Positions 6,788 to 15,014 of a DNA stretch of 26,840 nt are shown piece by piece. Made by a program: the position numbers and the translations under genes. The notes beneath the pieces are model-generated. The model saw only the letters and a program-made list of their open reading frames with translations. It had not been told where the DNA came from and made no database searches. Every line of letters begins with the position of its first letter. Within the stretch, counting starts at the first letter, position 1. Source of the stretch: Streptomyces sp. NRRL S-350 (GTDB lineage: Bacteria > Actinomycetota > Actinomycetes > Streptomycetales > Streptomycetaceae); NCBI RefSeq assembly GCF_000719705.1, contig NZ_JOHO01000076.1:1-26840 (forward strand). The letters are read 5' to 3'.

Positions 6788-7942
6788 ATGCGCGTGTTGT
6801 ACCTGCTCAACGTCTCCAACTCCAGCCAGCTGACTGCCGATTCCGGCTACACCTTCGCCGACATGCTGACCCCGGCCCTGGTCGATGCCGGGATCGAGGT
6901 CACGTTGGCCTCTCCTGTCCCGGCCAGCGACGACCGCGTGCAGTTCGTGCGGACCGCCTCGCCGTCGACCAAGTACCGGGCCCGATTCAACCCCGGCGTG
7001 GGTTCCCTGGTGCGGCTGTTCCGCCGGCACCGGCCCGAGGTGGTGGTGGCCAACCAGATCGAGGCCGCTCCTGCCATTCGCGCGGCGCTCCTGGAAGCCC
7101 GGGTGGACGCGCTGATCGCCGGCTACTGCCACTACCTGCCGTTCTCCTTCACCGACACCGGTCAGCTGGAGCTGGACCCCGCGATGGACGACGGCGGGCT
7201 CGGCCGCAGCGTGCTCCTGGCCTTCTCCGCTGGCCTCGCCGCCTGCGACCGCGTCCTGGTCCACTCCGGTACGGCCGCCTCGTGGACTGCCGCCGTGGCC
7301 ACCCGCACCGGTGTCGAACTCGCCGAGAAGCTGCACGTGGTCCCCGCCCCAAGGGACGTGCGCTTGGTGCGCGAACCAGCTGACTTCACCGCCCCAGTGG
7401 GCGCCGCTGTCGGCATCTACAACCACCGCCTGTACGCCCACTACGGCACCTCGCGCTTCACCCGGCTCGCCCGCCACCTCGTCGCCAAGGCCCCGGTACG
7501 GCTCACCGTGATGGACCTGTTCGGCACCCGCAGCGCCGAGCGCGTCCGCCTGGACCCCAGCCCCGAGCGGCACCTGGAGGAACTCGCGGCCCTGGACGGC
7601 GTCGACATCGCCTCCGACCGAGGCGACCGCATCCGCTACCGCAACCTGCTCGCCGGAGCCCACTTCGGCATCGCACCCTTCCGGCCCGGCTGCCCCTGGT
7701 CCATGTCGGTGATCGACTGCCAGGCGATGGGCCTGCCCGTGATCGGCCCGCGCACCGGCTGGCTGGCCGAGCGCCTCGATTCCGAGCTGCTCTTCGACGA
7801 CGACGACCAGGCGGCCCTGATCGCCGAGCGCCTCGCCACCGACCCCGAGTTCTACCTGCTGCACGCCGAGCGCGCGTACGTCTGCACCACCGACCTCACG
7901 CCCGACGCGGTTGCCGCCCGCTACCTGGAGGCGATCAAGTGA
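6788..7942 (+). CDS. GT4/GT-B type glycosyltransferase
   Basis: A 384-aa protein starting at ATG 6788 behind GGGAGG. It has the two-domain GT-B layout. The N-terminal half opens with a Rossmann strand (MRVLYLLNVSNSS) and a strand before PEVVVANQIEAAPAIRAAL. The C-terminal half has the nucleotide-sugar binding region, including CPWSMSVIDCQAMGLPVIG, the counterpart of the ESFGL...EAMACGLPV motif of GT4 enzymes. The first Glu of the usual EX7E pair appears replaced, so its catalytic class is uncertain. It is the first gene of a four-gene run; its stop overlaps the next start (GTGA). It likely transfers a sugar from an activated nucleotide donor to a cargo glycan; donor and acceptor are unknown. 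Confidence 0.8.
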   Translation: MRVLYLLNVSNSSQLTADSGYTFADMLTPALVDAGIEVTLASPVPASDDRVQFVRTASPSTKYRARFNPGVGSLVRLFRRHRPEVVVANQIEAAPAIRAALLEARVDALIAGYCHYLPFSFTDTGQLELDPAMDDGGLGRSVLLAFSAGLAACDRVLVHSGTAASWTAAVATRTGVELAEKLHVVPAPRDVRLVREPADFTAPVGAAVGIYNHRLYAHYGTSRFTRLARHLVAKAPVRLTVMDLFGTRSAERVRLDPSPERHLEELAALDGVDIASDRGDRIRYRNLLAGAHFGIAPFRPGCPWSMSVIDCQAMGLPVIGPRTGWLAERLDSELLFDDDDQAALIAERLATDPEFYLLHAERAYVCTTDLTPDAVAARYLEAIK

Positions 7943-8643
7943 CCGGCTTCGACGCGGTCCAGCTTTCCTACGACGAGCCGCTGGCCGACTCCCTGCACAC
8001 CCGCCTGGCCCGCGTGCTGGGTGGCAGCGTCAAGCGCCTGCACGGGGTGCGCGGGATGCGCCGTGCCTACCGCCTCACCGCCGAGCTGGTCGACACTGAC
8101 CAGTTCTTCCTCGCCGACGGCGACTTCGCGATCGACCCAGAGTTCCCCACCAGCTCGGTGGAGCCGCTGGCCGCGGGGGTGTCGATGCGGGTCTGGCGGG
8201 CCGTGAACCCGGTCAACGGCCTGACCTACGGCTATGGCGGACTCAAGCTCATCCGCACCAGCGCGCTGCGGGAGATGGGCCAGGCCGTCGACGTGCTCGC
8301 CGCGCTGCCCGGCCGGGTCGAGTTCAGCCAGCACACCGCCGGTATCACGCTGTTCAACCAGACCCCGTTCCACGCCTGGAAGGCGGGCTTCCGAGAGTGC
8401 TCGATGCTCGCGCGCGGCAGCGAGTACGGCATGACCGATGCCTCCGCGCAGGAACGCATCGACGCCTGGAAGGCCGGCAAGGACGGCGACTTCGCCGACT
8501 ATGCGTCCGTCGGCGCCCGCGACGGGATCGAGTTCGCCCGGACCGCGGCCCGCGACCCCGAGCGCTTCGAGGCGCTCAACGACCCGTCGTGGCTGCACCA
8601 GCACTTCATCACGCTGCACGGCGAACAGGCGGTCGCCGGATGA
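7939..8643 (+). CDS. GT-A like glycosyltransferase, phage-type
   Basis: A 234-aa protein whose GTG start overlaps the preceding stop. The N-terminal block DAVQLSYDEPLAD, then RLHGVRGMRRAYRLTAEL, then the acidic D60-G61-D62 (FFLADGDFAID), resembles a group of glycosyltransferase-like proteins I associate with large-tailed phages and some bacterial gene clusters. The DxD is the expected metal and nucleotide-sugar binding site of GT-A enzymes. The C-terminal half (HAWKAGFRECSMLARG) matches the same group less clearly. It is shorter than most GT2 enzymes and probably acts with the flanking transferases. The family assignment rests on remembered motif similarity and needs a profile search. Confidence 0.65.
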   Translation: MTGFDAVQLSYDEPLADSLHTRLARVLGGSVKRLHGVRGMRRAYRLTAELVDTDQFFLADGDFAIDPEFPTSSVEPLAAGVSMRVWRAVNPVNGLTYGYGGLKLIRTSALREMGQAVDVLAALPGRVEFSQHTAGITLFNQTPFHAWKAGFRECSMLARGSEYGMTDASAQERIDAWKAGKDGDFADYASVGARDGIEFARTAARDPERFEALNDPSWLHQHFITLHGEQAVAG

Positions 8644-9875
8644 GCAACCGCCTCGGCCCGCTGGTCCTGATCGAGCCGAACGCCCATCGAGGCGGCGGGC
8701 ACCACCAGCGCACACTGGCCGCGCTTGCCGCCGCTCGCCCGGGTGCCGTAATCATCACCCCGGAGGGGATCGCCGACGGGCCCGGTGCGCTGTTGCGATC
8801 CGGGGCCTGCATCACAGCTGGACCGGTGGGTACGGCGGCGAAGGCCCTGATGGCCGGAGCCCGAACGGCGGCATACGTGTCGACCACCGGCAAGCGGGCC
8901 TTCGGCTCGCGACGCTGGCCGGTGGCGCTGCGCCGCCTGCCACACCAGGTCACCCTGATCGCACGGTGCCTGACCGAAGCCGCCTGCTTTCGCATCGCCC
9001 GGCGCCTCGTACCGCAGCCGGCGGCCGTGGTGATCCTCAGCGCGAGCGAGGCCCTGCACGGCGCTGCAGCCCTGCTCGGCGGCACCCCACATCTGCGGTT
9101 CATCCACGAGCTGGTCACCACCGAAGACTCGCCGGTCCGTCTGCTGGGTCGGCTCGCCCGGCGGAGCGAGAAGCACGTGGTCGCCCTCTATCCGACCACC
9201 GCCGTCCGTGACCGGCTCTCCCCGGTCTTCCCCCACCTCCCAGGCCGGGTGCGGGCGTTCGCGGTCGACGACGGTCGGCCCCTCACCGCCGCCGAGCGCG
9301 ACGGTGCCCGCGCCGCCTTCACCATCCCCGCCTCGGCGACGGCGGTCTGCCTGGTCGGCGGCTGGTGGCCCTACAAGGACATCGCCACCATCGATGCCGC
9401 CCTGGCCCGCCTCACCAAGCCGCTACACGTCCTGGTCTGCGGCACTCCGCTGGACGACGCGGTACTCGCACGCTGGCACCGCATGCCTCGTGTCCGGGGC
9501 CACACCGTCCCCGGCCCGGTCGGCGAGGACGTCCTCCGGTTGGTCTATGCCGCCGCCGATGCCGCCGTGGTGGCCCGGCGTCCCGGCACCGGCAAGGAGT
9601 CCGGCCTGGTCATGGACGCCGCCCGGCTCGGTGTCCCACTGATCGTCTCCGACCACGACCCGGACCTGACCGAGCGGCTGGTTGGGCAGCCCTGGGCCCA
9701 GGTGTTCCCGGCCGGCGACCCGGGCGCCCTGGCCGCCGCGCTCGACGCTCTGGCGGACGGGCCGCCGGAGCGGCCGGGGCCGAAGGCACCCACGGCGCTG
9801 GACATGCTGCCGGCAGCCGAGCAGGCCGCCTACCTCATCGACACCTACACCGACCTGATCAAGGAGTACCGATGA
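8640..9875 (+). CDS. GT4-family glycosyltransferase
   Basis: The ATG at 8640 overlaps the previous stop (ATGA) and gives 411 aa; a longer frame starting inside the upstream gene is rejected. The GT-B pattern is clear in the C-terminal half: a strand-rich start of the donor domain (AVCLVGGWWPYKDIATIDAA), then HVLVCGTPLDDAVL, then VYAAADAAVVARRPGTGKES, and GLVMDAARLGVPLIVSD, the GT4 nucleotide-sugar binding block. The N-terminal half has a glycine/histidine turn (NAHRGGGHHQRTLAAL) of the kind that contacts the acceptor. It is the third gene of the coupled run and overlaps the next start (ATGA). Confidence 0.82.
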   Translation: MSNRLGPLVLIEPNAHRGGGHHQRTLAALAAARPGAVIITPEGIADGPGALLRSGACITAGPVGTAAKALMAGARTAAYVSTTGKRAFGSRRWPVALRRLPHQVTLIARCLTEAACFRIARRLVPQPAAVVILSASEALHGAAALLGGTPHLRFIHELVTTEDSPVRLLGRLARRSEKHVVALYPTTAVRDRLSPVFPHLPGRVRAFAVDDGRPLTAAERDGARAAFTIPASATAVCLVGGWWPYKDIATIDAALARLTKPLHVLVCGTPLDDAVLARWHRMPRVRGHTVPGPVGEDVLRLVYAAADAAVVARRPGTGKESGLVMDAARLGVPLIVSDHDPDLTERLVGQPWAQVFPAGDPGALAAALDALADGPPERPGPKAPTALDMLPAAEQAAYLIDTYTDLIKEYR

Positions 9876-10762
9876 CGCCCGCCGCCCCCACGCTGGTCGC
9901 CGTGATCGGCCCGGTCGAACCGGCCCTGCTGACCGCCTGGACCGCTCACTACCGCCGACTCGGCATCGATCGCTTCCACCTCGCCTTCCACTTCGCCGAG
10001 CACGTCCCCGACGCCTGGCGTCGCCAGTTGCTGGGCACCGCCCGGGAACTCGACCTGCCCACCGGCCAGGTCAGCACCGGGCCGTGGCACGAGCACACCA
10101 ACACCGAACTGCGCGACGCTCTGCGCCAGCAGGCCGGCCCCGGCTGGCACCTGCTCGCCGACTCCGACGAGTTCCACACGTACCCGGCCACGCTCAGCGA
10201 CGTGGCGGCGGAGGCCGAGGAGAACGGTCGGGCGGTCGTGGGCGGGCTGATGCTCGACCGCGTCAGCGCGGATGGTCGATTCGCCCTCTGGCGGCCCGAG
10301 AGTGGGCTTGACCGCGCCTTCCCGCTCGGCGGTCACCTCACCCACCGCCTCCTGCAGGGCGACCCTCGCAAGATCGTCCTCGCGCTCTCCGATGTCACCG
10401 TCGCCTCCGGCAACCACCGTGCCCCCGGCCGCAGGCCCGACTCGCACACGCTCGCGTGCGTCCACCACTTCAAGTGGCGCGCCGGCGTCCTGGACGACCT
10501 GCGCCGCCGTGTCGACCGCTTCACGTCCGGCGCCTGGACCGAGCACACCCCGGCCGTCCGGACCGAGGCCACCCGCCTGCTGCAGCACATCGACCGCCAC
10601 CACGGCCGCATCGACGTCTCCGACCCCCGCCTGGCCTTCCGCCACGTCACCCTCGACCGCCTGCCCGACGACTGGGCCACCGAAGCCGCCCAGATCCACG
10701 CCGCCTGGCGCCCGCCCCGTCAGAGCCAGCCCGGCTCCACGGTCTCCTCGCCCTCGTCCTGA
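9872..10762 (+). CDS. GT2/GT92-like glycosyltransferase
   Basis: A 296-aa protein with ATG at 9872 behind AAGGAG and overlapping the previous stop. The N-terminal block (TAWTAHYRRLGIDRFHLAFHF) is typical of GT-A proteins in the GT2/GT92 group that open with a conserved acceptor or donor contact. The acidic motif D97-S-D99-E100 (HLLADSDEF) is the metal-binding site. VHHFKW further on is also characteristic of this group. The last 43 bases overlap the 3' end of the P-loop gene on the other strand. It closes the four-gene glycosyltransferase run. Confidence 0.78.
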   Translation: MTPAAPTLVAVIGPVEPALLTAWTAHYRRLGIDRFHLAFHFAEHVPDAWRRQLLGTARELDLPTGQVSTGPWHEHTNTELRDALRQQAGPGWHLLADSDEFHTYPATLSDVAAEAEENGRAVVGGLMLDRVSADGRFALWRPESGLDRAFPLGGHLTHRLLQGDPRKIVLALSDVTVASGNHRAPGRRPDSHTLACVHHFKWRAGVLDDLRRRVDRFTSGAWTEHTPAVRTEATRLLQHIDRHHGRIDVSDPRLAFRHVTLDRLPDDWATEAAQIHAAWRPPRQSQPGSTVSSPSS

Positions 10763-11220
10763 GGCGCCTCGAACCGCGCGAAGAAGTTGTCCAGAGCCTC
10801 AGGGGTCACGATCAGCGCGTTCGCGTCCCCTCGCTGGTTGCGCTCGGCCAGCCTGCGCAGCAGCTCGTCCCGCTCGACGGGGAAGTACAGCAGCCGCCAC
10901 CGACCGCCGGCCGACTCCACCAGCTCCTTCATCGCGTCGCGGTCCTTGCGCGGCCACAGCCCGTGGTCCCACACCACGTCCCGGCCCTCGGCGACCAGCT
11001 CGACCAGCCGTGAGTGCAGCTCGGCAACGACCGGGGCCTCCTTCTCGAAGTAGGTGTTCTCCGGGTAGTCGACGCCGTACCGGCCGTGCCGCTCGTGGAC
11101 GACCTCGTCCACCGACAGCCGCACCGCACCCTGCGGCTCCAGCTCCCGCTGGGCGTAGGTCGTCTTCCCCGAACCGGTGAGTCCCACCAGCAGGAACACC
11201 ACCGGACCACTCTCGGCCAC
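10720..11220 (-). CDS. P-loop kinase-like ATP-binding protein
   Basis: The start is placed at GTG 11220 behind GAGGGGAG, giving 166 aa; a TTG two codons upstream has the binding site touching it and is less likely. Walker A is GLTGSGKTT, about 13-21 residues in. After it come SVDEVVHERHG and VVWDHGLWPRKDRDAMKEL, the usual layout of small zeta-toxin or chloramphenicol-phosphotransferase-like kinases, where the Asp after the second strand is catalytic. There is no antitoxin-like gene beside it, so a toxin role is not supported; phosphorylation of a small molecule is as likely. It is convergent with, and overlaps by 43 bases, the last glycosyltransferase gene, and is divergent from the FkbM gene. 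Confidence 0.75.
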   Translation of the reverse strand: MAESGPVVFLLVGLTGSGKTTYAQRELEPQGAVRLSVDEVVHERHGRYGVDYPENTYFEKEAPVVAELHSRLVELVAEGRDVVWDHGLWPRKDRDAMKELVESAGGRWRLLYFPVERDELLRRLAERNQRGDANALIVTPEALDNFFARFEAPQDEGEETVEPGWL

Positions 11221-11323
11221 CGACAACTCCCCTCACCGCCACCAGCGTTCACCGGCAAGTCTGCCACCACGGGCGGCTCCGGGAACCGCGTTCCGCACCC
11301 GCCGCCACTCGAAGGAGCACAGC

Positions 11324-12241
11324 GTGTCCGCCTCCGCCCTCGCCCGCCTGCTGCGGGCCTACGTCCGCCACGCGCCCGGAACCGTCGGCAAGGCCCAGCT
11401 CGTCGACCGTTTCCTCGACGACCACCCGCGAACCCGTCCCCTCCACGCCCCTGCCCGGTTGCGCTCGGGAGACCTGGTCACCGTCACCACCAGCGACGTC
11501 ATCCAGCGCTACCAGTACCTCTTCGGCGAGTGGGAGCCGAACCTGAGCGCCTTCCTGCGCGACCGCCTGCGACCCGGGGACACCTTCGTCGACATCGGGG
11601 CCCACCGTGGCGCGTTCAGCCTCCTGGCCTCCCACGCAGTCGGACCGACCGGCCGAGTCGTCGCCATCGAGCCCACCCCGCAGTTCCATGACGACCTCAC
11701 CAGAGCGGTCACCGCCAACCGCCGGGTCAACATCCGGACCGTCCGCGCCGCCGCCTCCGACCTCACCGGCACGCTGACCCTCTACCTGGAGGGCCCGGCC
11801 AACCTTGGTCACACCACCGCCATTCGGCCCCGCCACGTCCACACCACCTTCCACGTGCCGGCCGCACCGCTCACCGAACTCCTCAGCCAGGCCGAACTCG
11901 ACACCGCCCGAGTCATCAAGATCGACGTCGAGGGCGCCGAGGCGGCGGCGGTCAGGGGACTGCTGCCCGCGCTGCCGCACCTGCGCGAGGACGTCGAGCT
12001 GGTCGTGGAAGTCACCCCCAAGCTCCTGGCCAAGCAGGGCGAGAGCGCCGCCGGCATCATCGACGCCCTGCGCGAGCACGGCTTCCACCCGTACACGCTC
12101 ACCAACGACTACGACCCGGCCACCTACCCTCAGGCCATGCGTCGACCGCAGCCGCCCGTCCGGTGCGCCGAGACCCCGGAGCACATGACCGACCTGGTCT
12201 TCTCGCGCACCGACGGCGACCGGCTCACGCTCGGGCGCTGA
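11324..12241 (+). CDS. FkbM-family methyltransferase
   Basis: The start is GTG 11324 behind AAGGAG, giving 305 aa; the open frame extends upstream but only through non-coding sequence that overlaps the divergent kinase start. The SAM-binding motif I is FVDIGAHRGAFSLLA, followed by the acidic end of strand two in VVAIEPTPQFHDDL. The FkbM signature VIKIDVEGAEAAAVRG is intact. Family members O-methylate sugars or polyketide hydroxyls. Next to four glycosyltransferases the likely substrate is a hydroxyl on the same glycan. The stop at 12239 is followed, in the same frame, by an XRE remnant. Confidence 0.88.
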   Translation: MSASALARLLRAYVRHAPGTVGKAQLVDRFLDDHPRTRPLHAPARLRSGDLVTVTTSDVIQRYQYLFGEWEPNLSAFLRDRLRPGDTFVDIGAHRGAFSLLASHAVGPTGRVVAIEPTPQFHDDLTRAVTANRRVNIRTVRAAASDLTGTLTLYLEGPANLGHTTAIRPRHVHTTFHVPAAPLTELLSQAELDTARVIKIDVEGAEAAAVRGLLPALPHLREDVELVVEVTPKLLAKQGESAAGIIDALREHGFHPYTLTNDYDPATYPQAMRRPQPPVRCAETPEHMTDLVFSRTDGDRLTLGR

Positions 12242-12652
12242 GCACCCACGCCGCCCACGCTCGCTGAGCGGCTGACCGAGGCCGGCTACCCGCTCAACCA
12301 GTCGGCGGTGTGGCGCATCGAGAGCGGCGAACCTCGCCGGAGAGTCAACCTGGACGAGGCCATCGGCTTCGCTAAGGTCTTCGACATCTCCCTGGACAAC
12401 CTGGTCGGTCCGCCCGAGATCGCCGCCAACGCCCACGTGAAGCGGCTGCTGGCCGAGTTCGCCGAGAGCTGGCAGAAGTTCGTCGCGGTGCGCAAGGAGA
12501 TGGAGAGCGCCCGTGACGCGCTCGATGCCTACGGCACCGCCCACCCGAACCTCGCCGAACTCATCAGCGCGATGATCACCCGTGTCGTGGCTGACGAGGT
12601 CGGTGACGATTACCGCCCGCCGAGCTCTCCGTCTGGCTCGTCCGACGCCTAG
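12242..12652 (+). pseudogene. Truncated XRE-type regulator
   Basis: Directly after the FkbM stop, in the same frame, lies TLAERLTEAGYPLNQSAVWR followed by IESGEP, the second half of an XRE helix-turn-helix of the common Streptomyces type, then a helical C-terminal region ending at 12652. The first helices and a start codon with a ribosome binding site are missing; the first in-frame start is GTG 12308, inside the recognition region. No spacer separates it from the FkbM gene. It looks like the surviving 3' part of a regulator fused end to end with the cargo by a past recombination. Translation from 12308 would yield a 114-aa protein without a working HTH. Confidence 0.65.
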
Positions 12653-13043
12653 GGGCTCGCCGACCCGGGGGCCGCGACATAGCCCGTCGCTCCCGACAGC
12701 GACCCTGGCCACTTGAGGGCGCCTGCTGCACGTTGCCGAGTCCGCACGTCACTCCTGCCGCTGATCCGATGAGGACCAGATCATGCTGGACGTTCGGTGG
12801 TTTGGTGCGGCCGTTATCAACCGCTAACGTCCCCTCCCGCCGGTCCGACCACGGGCTTTGCCCGCCCGTGGAGCCTCGACCCGTCGTGCCTTCCGCAACC
12901 CCTCGGTGCTACGAACGCCGGGGTCACAACGCGGGCCCATACAACCGATTCGCCCATCCCTGGAACACCGACAACGGCGGCGCATAGCCGAAAGCGCCGC
13001 CGGGATAGGACACCCATGCCCGACATCGTTGGAGCTTGCCCGG
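12653..13043. promoter_or_regulatory. Control region ahead of xis and int
   Basis: About 390 bases without a convincing gene, but with several dyads: CGTTA/TAACG around 12811-12828, CCACGGGC (12849-12856) with GCCCGTGG (12864-12871), and CGGCGGCGC (12975-12983) with GCGCCGCCG (12994-13002). An ATG at 13016 follows GGATAGGA but is one base out of frame with the HTH gene. The region is a plausible site for regulation of excision and integration. Confidence 0.4.
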
Positions 13044-13319
13044 GTGGCCCGCGCTCTCGGCACTACCGAGCGCGCCCTCCTCCGCCTAATTGCAGATCAG
13101 GGCGGTGGTGCAGCCGACCCGACGCTCCTCGCCCTCACCGTCGAGGAAGCCGCCCGCCGTCTCGGCGTCGGCCGGACGACCATGTACGCCCTGGTCGCCT
13201 CCGGCGAAGTCCCTTCAGTGACGATCGGCCGCCTCCGCCGAGTGCCCGCCGAGGCGCTCAAGGAGTACGTGGCCGCCCGCGCGGCCGCCGCCGCTTCGAA
13301 CGTCGCCCTTGCGGCCTGA
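13044..13319 (+). CDS. xis: Excisionase-like HTH protein
   Basis: The C-terminal half contains LTVEEAARRLGVGRTTMYAL and a following VPSVTIGRLRRVP, a MerR/excisionase-type winged HTH that binds DNA; it ends with an alanine-rich tail. The start is uncertain. GTG 13044 is used because GGAG lies ten bases upstream; TTG 13029 and more distant starts are also in frame. From GTG 13044 the protein has 91 aa. A better-looking ATG at 13016 is one base out of frame, so the N-terminus may have suffered a frameshift. The gene ends 10 bases before the integrase start, and the two probably form an xis-int operon controlling the element's excision. Confidence 0.7.
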   Translation: MARALGTTERALLRLIADQGGGAADPTLLALTVEEAARRLGVGRTTMYALVASGEVPSVTIGRLRRVPAEALKEYVAARAAAAASNVALAA

Positions 13320-13329
13320 GGGGGCGCAG

Positions 13330-14544
13330 ATGGCGAAGACCCGCAAGCCCAACGGCGACTCCTCGATCTACGAGGGCAGCGACGGCCGCTGGCACGGCCG
13401 CGTCACGGTCGGTGTAAAGGACGACGGCACCCCCGACCGCCGCCACGTCAGTGCCAAGACCCGGCCCGAGGTCACGGCCAAGGTCCGCAAGCTGGAGAAG
13501 CTGCGCGACAACGGCACCGTGCCCAAGGCCGGCCAGAAGTGGACGGTCGGCAAGTGGCTGACCCACTGGATCACCGAGATCGTCCCCGGCACCGTCAGCG
13601 AGAACACGTACGCCGGATACGAGGTCGCCGTCCGCGTGCACCTCGTCCCCGGTCTCGGCGCGCACCGCCAGGAGAAGCTGGAGCCCGAGCACCTGGAGCG
13701 CTTCTACAAGAAGATGCAGGCCACCGGCAGCGCCGCCGGGACCGCCCACCAAGCCCACCGCACCATTCGTGTCGCCCTCGGCGAGGCCGAGCGGCGCCAA
13801 CACCTCACCCGCAACGTGGCCACGATCGCCAAGGCCCCGAAGCTCGAAGAGGAAGAGGTCGAGCCGTTCGAGATCAAGGAGGTCCAGGCGCTCATGGAGA
13901 CGGCGCGTAAGCGCCGGAACTCCGCCCGTTGGCTCTTCGCGCTGGCCCTCGGTCTGCGGCAGGGTGAGGTGCTCGGACTGCAGTGGAAGGACGTCGACTT
14001 CGACCGCGGCGTTGCCTGGGTCCGGCGTGGCCGGCTGCGGCCCAAGTACCAGCACGGCTGCGGCGACCGGTGCGGGCGCAAGCCCGGCTTCTGCCCGCAG
14101 AGGGAGCCGGTCCGGCGCGAGACCAAGGACACCAAGTCCCGAGCCGGGCGCCGCGCGGTGCCGCTGCCTGAGCAACTCGTCGTGATCCTCCGCCAGCACA
14201 AGGAGGAGCAGGACCGCGAGCGGGCCCTCGCCCGGGACCACTGGACGGAAAAGGGCTACGTCTTCACCTCGGAGACAGGCGAGCCGCTCAACCCCAGTAC
14301 CGACTACCACCACTGGAAGCGGCTCCTGCGCGAAGCCGGAATTCGCGACGGCCGCCTCCACGACGCCCGCCACACCGCCTCGACCGTCCTGCTTCTGCTC
14401 GGCGTGCCGGAACGGATCGTCATGGCGATCATGGGCTGGTCCTCGACCGCGATGGCCCAGCGCTACCAGCACATCACCGAGCCGATGCTGAACGACGTCG
14501 GCAAGAAGATCGGCGCGGCCCTGTGGGGTGGCAACGCCGACTAG
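13330..14544 (+). CDS. int: Tyrosine recombinase integrase
   Basis: A 404-aa protein from ATG 13330; the frame opens 21 bases earlier without a better start. The N-terminal arm-binding region contains SIYEGSDGRWHGRVTVG. A SAM-like core-binding domain follows (ENTYAGYEVAVRVHLVPGLG). In the catalytic domain Arg is in LGLRQGEVLGLQW, the HxxR pair in LHDARHT, and the nucleophile Tyr in RYQHI. The position usually held by His or Trp is Trp in MGWSSTAMAQ. A Cys-rich insertion (YQHGCGDRCGRKPGFC) between these motifs is common in Streptomyces integrases. It should catalyse recombination at the tRNA-Ser att sites. It points toward the right att site, from which it is 2.9 kb away. Confidence 0.93.
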   Translation: MAKTRKPNGDSSIYEGSDGRWHGRVTVGVKDDGTPDRRHVSAKTRPEVTAKVRKLEKLRDNGTVPKAGQKWTVGKWLTHWITEIVPGTVSENTYAGYEVAVRVHLVPGLGAHRQEKLEPEHLERFYKKMQATGSAAGTAHQAHRTIRVALGEAERRQHLTRNVATIAKAPKLEEEEVEPFEIKEVQALMETARKRRNSARWLFALALGLRQGEVLGLQWKDVDFDRGVAWVRRGRLRPKYQHGCGDRCGRKPGFCPQREPVRRETKDTKSRAGRRAVPLPEQLVVILRQHKEEQDRERALARDHWTEKGYVFTSETGEPLNPSTDYHHWKRLLREAGIRDGRLHDARHTASTVLLLLGVPERIVMAIMGWSSTAMAQRYQHITEPMLNDVGKKIGAALWGGNAD

Positions 14545-14659
14545 GGCCTCTCGTAAGGTTCTTGTCGGATCAGTGCGTGATACTCCCTGCTCTCGAGGGG
14601 CTGGGACTTCCCCGACATCCTGCGCCCGCCGAGTCCTGAAGGCGACGATCACGTCGGAG

Positions 14660-14860
14660 ATGGCTGCTCAGGTCCGGACGTGGCGAGTCGATGAGGACTT
14701 CTCCAGGCGCGCTATGGCCGCCCAGGCCGTGCCCGACCTGTGGGACTCCGAATGGGGCAGTAACCAGCTCTACGGTGAAGACCTTTGCGTGGCCGCGGCG
14801 AAGATGCTGGGTGAAGACCCCTACCAGGAACCGTGGAACGCCGGCCGTCCCCTTCGCTGA
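14660..14860 (+). CDS. Small ORF of unknown function
   Basis: A 66-aa frame from ATG 14660 (AAQVRTWRVDEDFSRRAMA) to the TGA at 14858-14860, with clearly GC-rich third positions and an acidic, aromatic composition. The ribosome binding site is poor, with GGAG directly abutting the ATG, and an upstream frame extends back to near the end of int. No domain is recognised. It may be genuine or the remnant of a longer gene. Confidence 0.4.
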   Translation: MAAQVRTWRVDEDFSRRAMAAQAVPDLWDSEWGSNQLYGEDLCVAAAKMLGEDPYQEPWNAGRPLR

Positions 14861-15014
14861 TTGTCGGGCAGCACGGCGTGCGACGGTAGGCGGTGGCGGC
14901 CTCTTGTGTCGTGCTGACCCTCATTGTCAATGTTCGAAGGTCACCACCTCCAAGCTTGCCGGCACCCCACCGGAGCTGATCGTGAACGGCCGGACGGGCG
15001 GTAGGATTTGGGCC

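Noticed and set aside
6710..7864. 384-aa minus-strand frame opposite the first glycosyltransferase
   Set aside because: Antisense shadow with no domain; the plus strand has a start, ribosome binding site and GT-B motifs.
10720..11220. Zeta toxin of a toxin-antitoxin pair
   Set aside because: The P-loop layout fits, but no antitoxin gene is adjacent, so only a general kinase-like call is made.
11249..12712. 487-aa minus-strand frame opposite the FkbM gene
   Set aside because: Antisense shadow; the FkbM signature is on the plus strand.
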